NCBI GenBank assembly: GCA_030267565.1
Contig: BRXU01000047.1
Coordinates: forward strand, 558,001-622,000
DNA length: 64,000 bases
From: Pleodorina starrii
Taxonomy: Eukaryota > Chlorophyta > Chlorophyceae > Chlamydomonadales > Volvocaceae
Direction: 5' to 3'
The stretch's first letter is position 1. Each line of letters begins with the position of its first letter. Shown piece by piece: positions 51,296 to 61,500 of this stretch. A program made the position numbers and the translations under genes. The notes beneath the pieces were generated by a model. It had not been told where the DNA came from, did no database searches, and worked only from the letters and a program-made list of their open reading frames with translations.

Positions 51296-52060
51296 CTGCA
51301 TACGTAGGTATGGGGCGAAGGCAAGCAAGCAATCACACATAATGTTAGAATTATTCGGCCGTCTATCTTCACGTGAGTGCGTAGAGGACTAGATAGAACC
51401 GGTGCTAGATGACCACCAAGGTCGTAAATAAAGCTATCTAGTGTTTGGTAGGTGCGTGGACAACATCGATTCAAGCTAGAAGTACATGCATCTGCGTGCT
51501 GAAGGGCACTAGATAGCAATTGCACGTGCCCCTCCATCCACGCGAGCCACTGCATGCCGCAATTGTCCCGCTCCCACATCCCAGCAGCAGGCCTATCCAC
51601 TGTACCCTTCCGAGCAGCTACCTGCTGGGACCTGCGCTCCGACATGCACCGCCAGGGGTGCGACAAAAATGAAGCACAGTGCCAGCAACATGGATAGCTG
51701 CGGTTGTGGCTGCAAGCGCGTTCGCCGGTTTGAGGGCATCTCAAACAATATTTGCGCCTGTCAAGCGAGTTGTCGATTGGCTGTTCACACGCTCGCGGCC
51801 TGGTCCTGCTGTGCCATGAATGGGAACCGGTCTGAGCTCATATATATATAATATACCTATCTTCATAGCATGGCAAATTTCGGCTTCATCCCGATATTAT
51901 CATATACATTATAAAGAAATGTGTAAAATGGTAATTAAGAAGCTGTGCCAACGTATCGTATCAACCGCAAAATGTGCGCCTTTCCATCTTCCCGGCTACC
52001 ATAGCTCCAAAGTTGCCTATCGCTAAATAATTGGGTGCGCCTAAATTCGGCCAGTCAGCG
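51296..52060. other. Upstream intron or flank of matrix gene, no exon found
   Basis: No Pro-rich, PAN-like or Gal-binding-like coding block is visible on the minus strand before the transposon boundary at 52061. Upstream exons may lie beyond the Dualen insertion, outside the window. Confidence 0.4.
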
Positions 52061-52498
52061 TTTTTGGGCGGGGCCCCAGCGCGAAGCGCCCAGGGGGGCC
52101 CCGCCCTCTAGGATTGCCCATGTCCGTGCCTGCGATGTCTGATGTCTAATGTAAAAGGGCAAGTGCAGAATTTCGGCCAACGGAAAGACTCCATAAGTAA
52201 AATATTACGTACTTTATTGCATGGTAAATTTATTTTAGGATCCCAACATCGCATGAGTAAAAACCAGTTTGGCAGTCTCCATGGACCGAGGCCGAGGTCA
52301 AACCAACGCCTCTCGGTCTGTAATTAATTCCAAAAGATCCATCGTTTCTCGAACTGGAATTCTGACATGACGGCGTGAAATGAATCTTCATTTCGGCAAC
52401 CAACTACGTTTGCATTGCGAACATTCTTCCCGCGACCACACCACAGCAGCTCTGCTACCGAATCCGATCGACTTGACGCATAATACTATTACAAAGGT
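52061..52498 (-). mobile_element. ~1.18 kb non-autonomous element, copy C (split by Dualen)
   Basis: Starts TTTTTGGGCGGGGCCCC with the hairpin, then follows copies A and B in reverse (GGATTGCCCATGTCCGTG, TCCATGGACCGAGGCCGAGG, TGACGGCGTGAAATGAATC) to ACTATTACAAAGGT. The full-length Dualen enters there. The continuation of this copy (ACAAAGGTTGCA) is at 63989-64000 and runs off the window. Confidence 0.85.
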
Positions 52499-52536
52499 GG
52501 TCACATTAACCAAGGTGACGGCCCGTTCAGCGTCAT

Positions 52537-55500
52537 GTGTTAATAGCGTCATACACAATACAATACCAGCAGCTGACCTCGACAGCTGACCAGGTTCGAT
52601 TCAAACGCGTAAGTGCGAGCTCCTGGCCACGCGCGCGCATCAACTGGCGTTTGCAAATGCTTTGTCTGTTGATGCTAACCGTGTTTCTCTTGGGCGCCGA
52701 GGCCTGCCTCCTGGCTGAAGTTGGGGCGAGGGAAGAGTTCTGGCCGGACTATCGGGCCGGCCGTCTCATTGGCCCTCTGCCCCTTGGACTTCAGACCGTG
52801 GGAGATAAAGCAGAGCTACGACCGGTCTGCCTTGAAAAATGGCTAAATGAACAGGGAGACGCCCTACGCCGGGTCAATGGACGAACCAAACTGACGCCCG
52901 CTGGAAGCTGGACGAACGTATTGTGCTGTAATGAAACGCATCTCAGCAGACTAACAGCTACGACCACAGAGCCAATCCAACCAGCACACTCCCAAGCAAT
53001 GGAAGAGCGCAATCATGGCCCGAGACGCTGGCCTCCGAAGCCTGCGCGCAACGAGACGGACAACATTAAGTGCAAATGGAATAGTCCGCACCCATTGCAG
53101 CCCCGAAAACCCATCCGACAGAAGCCCGCACTAGCGAAACATACGCAACGTGCTGGCACACTTAGTCGTGCTACCAAAACAGCATCCTTTGAATCTACAA
53201 ATAATGAAGCCCTACAAAACAACAGTGCCCCACTGAGAAGAGCTGCAACACTCGGTGAACGACCTGAATGGGACTGGAACGCGGACGGATCGCCCTCGCC
53301 ACGAACCTACCGGCTATGTGGAAGCTCCTGGAATGTTATACAGCACGAAGAATGCAGCAGCTGCCAATGGAGGAAGCCGAACCTAATAGTCCGCCCGCCA
53401 TGGGCCTCTGGGTCCCGCAAGCCACCATGGTCACCGGATAAAGCACAGCCTAATATGTGTGAGCCTCGACAAGATTCGATAATGCCAATGCAATGGCAAA
53501 ACCCCCGCAATGCGAGGAAACTCCGGGAAAAGCAGTACATCAGTGAGCGGACGCCAGCAACTACCCACAGCAGACTATGCGAAACCTCTGTCTCAATATG
53601 CGACGCATTTTCCACAAAGCAACGGCAAGCAAGAATGCTAAAACCTGCCTGGGAGCACCTGTACGGAACCCAGCCCGGACAGGCTTATAAACCGGCCGAG
53701 AACACAACACACCCTCTCCCATCGCCGCACCACGAGGCACTCAGCACCATGGCTCACTTTGTATCCCCGCACCTGGTCGGTCGCTGCACCATCGGTGATG
53801 AATACGGCGTCGTGGCGGTTCAGTCGCGCGCTCTCCCACAAAACCGACTTGAAGGGCTGAAGAGGCACGGCACCCTCTCAACAGGGGCTGCGAACGCCAT
53901 TGAGTCGAGCGCCTTGAGGACCAACCGAGGCACATGCGCCGCGAGCGACGCACAGCCCTACGGCAGCCGCGAACCCACCCCACACAGCGTGAGAGGCCGG
54001 GAGCGACGGAACCTGAACGCCGTAGTCAGGACCAGCCTCTGGCTGCTGCGCCAGACGGGCATGACCCTGCTCCACTGGCTTCAGTTTGCAATGATGGCAT
54101 ACATACAGTTTCATATCCTGCTGTATCGTTACATGGTACTGGCGCCCCTGGCCGTCGCCCTTGCCCTTTACTGTGCACGCACCGCCGCTCTGATCACCAA
54201 ACACCTCGCACACAGACTTTTGGCGGCGACACGACTAACCATGCAAGCCAACAGAACGCGACGAATACATGCCGAATGGACTCGAGTCGCCCATACAATA
54301 CTACTCATGCCCCTCGCATTCACCCCAACCGCCCTAACCCTCGCCCTACAACCCCTGAACGACGTCGTCCACTATCTGATCTCTGCATTCCTCCTGATCT
54401 GGGCGGGACGCCTGATCCTCGTAACACTCGCCCTACCCCGAGGTGCCGCCCTGCTCCGCACCGTACGACATGCCATACACACCTTACACGTCGGCGCCCG
54501 CCAAATATGGAACGCACCCGGACGCCTTGCACATCAGCTGGCATTCCTCACCATGCTCACCCTGATCTGCTGGCAACTGATCACAGGGGACATCATTGCA
54601 CTATACCTCGCAGCCGGCATCCTCCTCATCTCAAGAATTATGCAGGCCACACCACCATTAGCACGCCTCGTGCACGGTCATGTTTGTGCCTGTGCTCTCG
54701 CCGGTCTGCTCACACACGTCCCAAACACGAGCCAAGGCACGGTTGCGCCCCTCGCAACGGCGCTCGCTCTGCTAGTCTTGGACATCCCGGAAGCGACCCG
54801 CCGCAACCGACAACAACATGAGCCCCAATACGGAGGGCCCGACGAGATCACGACCCGACACGCTGCAACACCTGCCCACACGACCGGCACAAACAACGCG
54901 CCGCGACGCCCCGAGGACATCCCCTGGCCGCCACCGGGACACCCGCCCGAACAGGAAACCCCCACCTACCACGAAAGGCAACGAGCGCAGATGTGCATGA
55001 TTCACGCCATTAACAACCTGCTCGGGGGCCCGTACATCGACCCACCCCACGTACTAAGCTACTGCCGTACCATGACAACACACATGCAGCAGCAAGGCCT
55101 CCATGCAGCGGCCGCCATCTGGAAGCACGCGCACAACCCCATCACGGGCCACTTCTCCACCATAGTGCTGAACCACTACCTGCGCCACAACGTACGGATC
55201 CGCGACGCCAGCGGCAACACACTCCACGGCACACACATCGCATCAGTGAGCACCGAGCTCCCGATCCGCAAAGGGGACCCGCTCGACACCCTCTGGGCAC
55301 AACTCCCCCCCCACGCCCAAAGCTGGGGTTTCATAGTGCATCTCGAAGGCCATGCCGTCGCGGTCCGAAGGCAACACACGCATTGGTTCATCATCGACTC
55401 GCAATCGCCGCGCCCTTCACGGCTGACAACCAATTGGCCCCTCGCTCACGGCACTATCTACTGCCTCCAGCACCGGCGCAACAGCGCCCCATGTCAAACA

Positions 55501-58500
55501 CATGTCGACCTCCGGAATGTCACGCCACCTGAGCAATGGACCGCAACCCTGACGACCAACACACAGAACGGACCCGCCGCCACCACCATGGACACGACGG
55601 AACAGCACCAGACTGGCCACGACGACACACGCACACCACCGGAACCCACCCCCACCGAAGCGCTCCCCTCGCCCTCCCACGAGGGGAGAGCGACTGCAGA
55701 GCACGAGGCACCCCGGTACACCGCCGCCAGCCCAAACCCCGCCCCGATGGAGGTAGATGACGCGGGCTCCCCCGAAATCGAAGCACACATGCAACCGACG
55801 GAACCCGGAAGCCCCGAGGGCCCCCCGGCACATACCCCTGCCGACCCCAGCCCCATGGACACTGACGACGCAGAACTGGATGCGGAAATCCCGCAGCCTC
55901 CGCCGGATGCCAGCGACGCCGAGGGCGCCCCGCGGCCCGCGCAGCAAGACGTCCCTAGGCCCCGTAGAGCAACCGCGAATGCTCCTGAAGCGCGCCACGC
56001 CGACACGGGACGGGCCACCAGGCGCGCCCCCACTCCAGAGGCCGCGGCACCTGCACGCACCAGCAGAAAGCGGACCAGAAGGCAAGTAGGGCCCGCGCCC
56101 GCAACCCACACCATCACATATCACCTGCTCCGCATGCAAGGACTCCCCATCCGACAGGGCCATAACCGCACGGCCGCCGACGCACCGGACGGAGCCGAGA
56201 CAACCGAGACACCGCAACACAACCCACCGAACCCGGCCCCCGACCCGGTACGGCTGGCGGCGCACGGCACGACGCGCCCCACTCCGGAACGGGATGCAGC
56301 ACATCCACGCCCACGCAAGCGCCCAGCGGAAAGCTCCCCCCCTCCGCAGTCCCGCCCTAAACCAAAAACAGGACCTCAGCAACAACACATGACGAAATAC
56401 GCCCACCCCAAAAAGCCAAAGACGGACACCCCCGCCGCACCTGCCAAGGCGCCAGCGCAGACCGCCAGCGAGCCACCCCCGGCCGCACCCGGAGCCGGGA
56501 CCGGCTATCTCAAACTCGTTACGATGAACACGCGAGGCCTACAAGGGCACCGCGAGGGTATTTTGCGCCTAGTCGACGACCACAAGCCAGATGTGCTGGT
56601 GCTCACCGAAACCAAGCTAAGCGCTCATCATCGGCGCGCTATTGCAAGCATGAAGCAAAGCATGCAGCCCTATCAGACCTACCTGAGCAACCGCCCGCAT
56701 GTCGCCGACCGCGCCAATCGGGAAGCAGGCGTCCTGATCGGAGTGGCGGAGCGCTTCAGTAGACAGGGCAGCGCCACCGCAGAACCTATACCCACTGAAC
56801 TGGAAGGGTACATAGGGCATGTGCGTATAGCCCCCCCAGCCAGCTCCGCCCTCCACATCATAGGGGTGTACTGCCCATCCGACTCCACCGCACGGCAGAG
56901 AATATACGAATATGGTCGAGCGGCCTCGGCGCACGCCAAAGCGAAGGGTGAACACCTGGTCATGGCGGGCGACTGGAACGCCGTGCTCAAAGCGAGTGAC
57001 CGGTCGACAGGCATCTGCAACTCGGACGACAGGGCACACAGATGCTTCTCAACGGACAGCGACCTACGACCAGTAGACACCAGGCGACGAGAATACACCT
57101 ACACGCAGACGCAACTCGGACTCGACACCCACCTGAGCCGCATCGACGACGTCCTCCTTGCTCCCCAAACCACCGCCGCTGTGGCCAAGGAGGGCAATGC
57201 ATACGAACAAGTGTACGATTGTGGAGGCAACTTCGACCACCGACCGCTGTGTACCCTCCTCCCCCTAGCGGGACTCCGCCTCCTCCCTGCCCCCGCTGCC
57301 CAGCCCCCCACAGACCTGAACCCCAGCTCATGGAGCCGCATCCAGCTGCCCATCCTCAAAGAAAGCAAAGGCAAAGCACGCATGGAAATGGAGGCGACAC
57401 TCACGGGCGCAATTACCCACCTGTTGGACGCTCTCCGCCCCGCGCACGAGACCATAACAGCCGCCTCCACCCAAATGGAGCGCGCCGCGGGCAAGGACCA
57501 GGCGCGGACGATCCTTGGCCACCTGCGCAATCACGAGGCCGTGCAAGCCACGAATGTCACTTCCCTAAGCCAAGAGCTTGGGACGCTCATGCTGCAATGC
57601 CTCGGCATCCTCGAAAGTCACTGCCAACAAAAACCCCCCCGCTCAGGGAGACTGCACGCGCGACGGGGCATTGGCAGGCGCCTGACCCGTTTACATGATG
57701 AACACAAAGCACTGAAACGCGACCTCACGCAAGCACTGCACCCGCCGGGGGCCTCCCCCAACCCGACGAAAGCGACCCAACAACCCCCATCACGGCACCC
57801 CCAGGAGGCAACGCCGGTCCCGAAAGCCACAGATCAGACCCCCGACCCACCTGAAACTGGTACCACCCGCCAAACACAAGGCCAGGGGGACCCATGGGAC
57901 AACCTTGAAACCCGCGACCTGCGCACCGCGATCCGGAGCAAGGGGGACGAAATCAGGAAGGTGGTTAATGAGACGCGCAAACTGCACATGCGCAGAGCAA
58001 GCAGGCGGCTCCAACGCCTTCTCACAAAGAAGCCAAAGCAGGCGCACAGGCAAATCCTGGAGCCTGACGATCAACCGCGAGGTATCGCGGCTATACGCCA
58101 CCCCGAGGACGGGCACCTGTGCACGGACTCAGAAGGCATTCTCGACGCGCTACACACACACTTCGCCCTCCTAGCCAAGCCAGTCTCCGGTCCCTGCACA
58201 GGCAAATACCTCCCAGGCGAGGCCCCACGCAATTACCCCTGGGAAGTGGCTGGGGCCCCTGACCCACTCAGACAAGGCCTTGCACGCTGGGACGGTGCGC
58301 CCCCGTCCCTCCTCCCCGGAATCCTCGACCCATGCAACTTTCGCACCTGCCTAGGCCACCTCGCCCGCAACAAAGCCCCCGGGCCGGACGGCCTGCCCAA
58401 TGAACTCCTCCAAACCCTTCCAGACGACCTCCAGACCGCAATACACCACCTGATCACCATAATGTGGGTCAAAGCCGAAATCCCCCCCCACTGGACACAA

Positions 58501-61500
58501 TCCGACACAGTCCTCATCCCCAAGAAAGGAGACCCACTTCTTATTAAGAACAAACGCCCGATCGCCCTGGCCAACACCCTCTACAAGCTGTACACCAGCC
58601 ACATCACGCTAAACATCGTAACTTACAGCGAGCAAGCACACATCTTTACCGAGGCCCAGGAAGGGTACCTCCGGCAGCGCAACACAGAACGGCAAATCCA
58701 GAACGTGCTGCACGCTATCGAAGACGCGGGCCTTACCGGGCGCGACCTGTTCCTCCTTTATATCGATTTCACATCCGCGTTCAACACCATCGATCATGAT
58801 AAACTGCTTATGATCATGTACGACCTGGGCTACCCAGATGACCTCATCGAGGTGGTTTCGAACCTGTACTCGCACGCCGCGACACGCATACGAACCGAGC
58901 ACGGATGCACTGCGAACATTGCGATCGAGCGCGGAACGATCCAGGGAGACACGCTGTCACCCGTCCTGTTCATTATCTACATGGAACCCCTCCTACGATG
59001 GCTGCACAGCGGCGGCAGGGGGTACCGATATGGCTGCCTCCGGGCGGAAGAAAACGATCGCCATCACTTCAGCTCGGGTGCATTCGCTGACGACCTAGTT
59101 ATCCTTACGAACGCGGTATCGGATCTGCGGCTCCAATGCTCAAAAATTGAACGGTATGCGAGGTGGGGGGCCCTCAAGGTCAACGTGAGCAAGTGCCAGA
59201 TACAAGGCATACTCCATGGTCGCGCGCGCTCGGACAAGGATCTGAGTAGAGGCCCCGGCACACAAAAATACCAGACCGCCCTGGAACGCCTTCTGAAAAA
59301 CCAAATTCGAATAGACGACACGCCTATCCCGTACGCACCCCCCACGCAGCCGTACAAGTATCTGGGAGTACACATTACCCCCACGCTAGACTGGGCAGAA
59401 GAAGTGGCCTATGTGCGAGCCGAGGTTGACAGACGAGGACGGGGCATTCAGAGCTCCCTCGCGACCCCCGACCAACGCATCAACATGATCAGAACCCTCA
59501 TACACCCCTTCGTGGCGTACAGCCTGCCCACCATGGCGTACACCCCACAAGACATTGCCAGTTTCGATGCGCAAATCGCGGGCATAGCCAAACGCAGCTA
59601 CGGACTCAAGATGGGCTTCCCCACCCGCGCCATTCTCAACCCGACCGCGAGGCTCGGCCTGGGGGTTGGCACCGTACGCACCTTATACGCCGTCCGGGCG
59701 GCAAAGACCCTCGTCCTCTCCCTCAATGATGACGGCCGTCTCGGAGCGGTGACCAGAGCTCTCCTCCACCTGCAAAGTCGATACATGGGCACCGTACCGG
59801 CACATGAACTCAAACGGGAATGCCAATTCTACACCACACTGAAACAGCTCGCTCTCGTGAGGGAGGCGGGGATTGAACTCACGGACAAAGGGACAGCATA
59901 CGAAACGACAATGAGCAGCCTCGCCCACCTGATCGGATCTCTCAACCCAGCGGCCGAACCCAAGGCGCTTGCGCTCCTCTTCCGATGCGTACAACCTCTG
60001 CTTGAGCTGGGTCTCGACCTCCGGGCCCTGAGGGATCAGAACACGGGCACGCACATCATCACCACCGATCAGCTGCAACTAATCGGAGGCCGGAACGTGG
60101 GATCGCGCCATAGGATAGCCCTGAACCAGCTCAGCCTCGCCATGAATGCCGACCCCAGCGTGCGGGCTCGGGCACCCAGATACCGCGGATCCACATCTCT
60201 ACCCCCCGAGCTGCGGCTCATTCCAGACAACCCCGGCCTGACCGGCCTAACCGACGAAACGGCTGGACCCAAACCCATACCGTACGGACGCATAACAAAG
60301 TACCTCGCCCCAAAGCCCCGTGACCCGGTCGAAGCCATGCAAACCGCACACGCCGACACAGCCCCCACACCCCCAGGCGTGACAATCGCCGACGAGGCGA
60401 CCCAACCGACGCCGCCCGGGGGCGCGACGGCAGATCCCACCACACGACGCTCGACGCCTAGATGTCACGCCCGGCAACACCAGCCACGGCGGCTAACCGA
60501 CCGTGACCGCCTCAAAGCATACCTTCTGCGTCAAAACCTCAAGCCGGTAACGGGCATCGTGGACACCGACGCCATCGGCTGGAACCCCCGACACACCCCA
60601 CTCACCATCCAACATTGCGAAGAGCTCCTACGCCACCCGCACCACAAGGGCCTGCTAACCAGGGTCGGCTCCGCCGAACGGCTCCTCCAGATGCTGCTGG
60701 GCGAGGAACCATGGCCTGCGGAGGTCCCGGCGCGGTATGGAATCAGTATCACGCAATTCCTCTTCGGAGACCAGGAAAGGGTGGCGTGCATCAACGCAGA
60801 AATACGTAAACGGGTCGCCGTCGACAAACCGACCCCAAAGAAGCAGCGCACAATCCACCCACCGAACCAAGGCACCCACCGCACCTACTACCTGGTCGAC
60901 TGGGAACGCACGGCAGTAACCAAAGGAGCCCTCGCCCTCTACGCTGCCAACGGATACCACCCCCAGGCGGTACACCCCCATGCGCCTCCCAACGGCACAC
61001 CACCGCAGGTGGGCCTAGTCGAAGTAGACTGGGCGCCCACTCAAGACGAGGGCACGCGTCTGGCCCAACAAGATAACTGGATCGAACTGCTCAATGCATT
61101 CCGGGATCGACGCGCTCAGGAAGCCGGACATGACCCGGGGCGCGCGGCGGAGACACGCGACAAGCACCTGACGGAAAGGCAACAACAAGGTCGATGGGAA
61201 ACCGAATGCCTAAACACGACCCGAGGGCAGCGCCTTCTCAGACAGTTTGTCGAAATCAACGTCCAACCGGGAAACCCGGACAAGGACATCTACCCCACAG
61301 GGCGTTACACTATCCAGATCGGCAAACACAACGGCCCCCTCTGCGGAACACCCTGGGAGGGTGACGGGGACATACCTGAAGGACTGCAGACCATCGGACT
61401 GGCCCTCGTCTACGGCCCCCAAGGTAACTGTGTAGGCCAAATCTCCGTCTGTCGTCTCCGCAGCCTGTGGTACAGGTACCAAGACGCGCAGCAGAACCGC

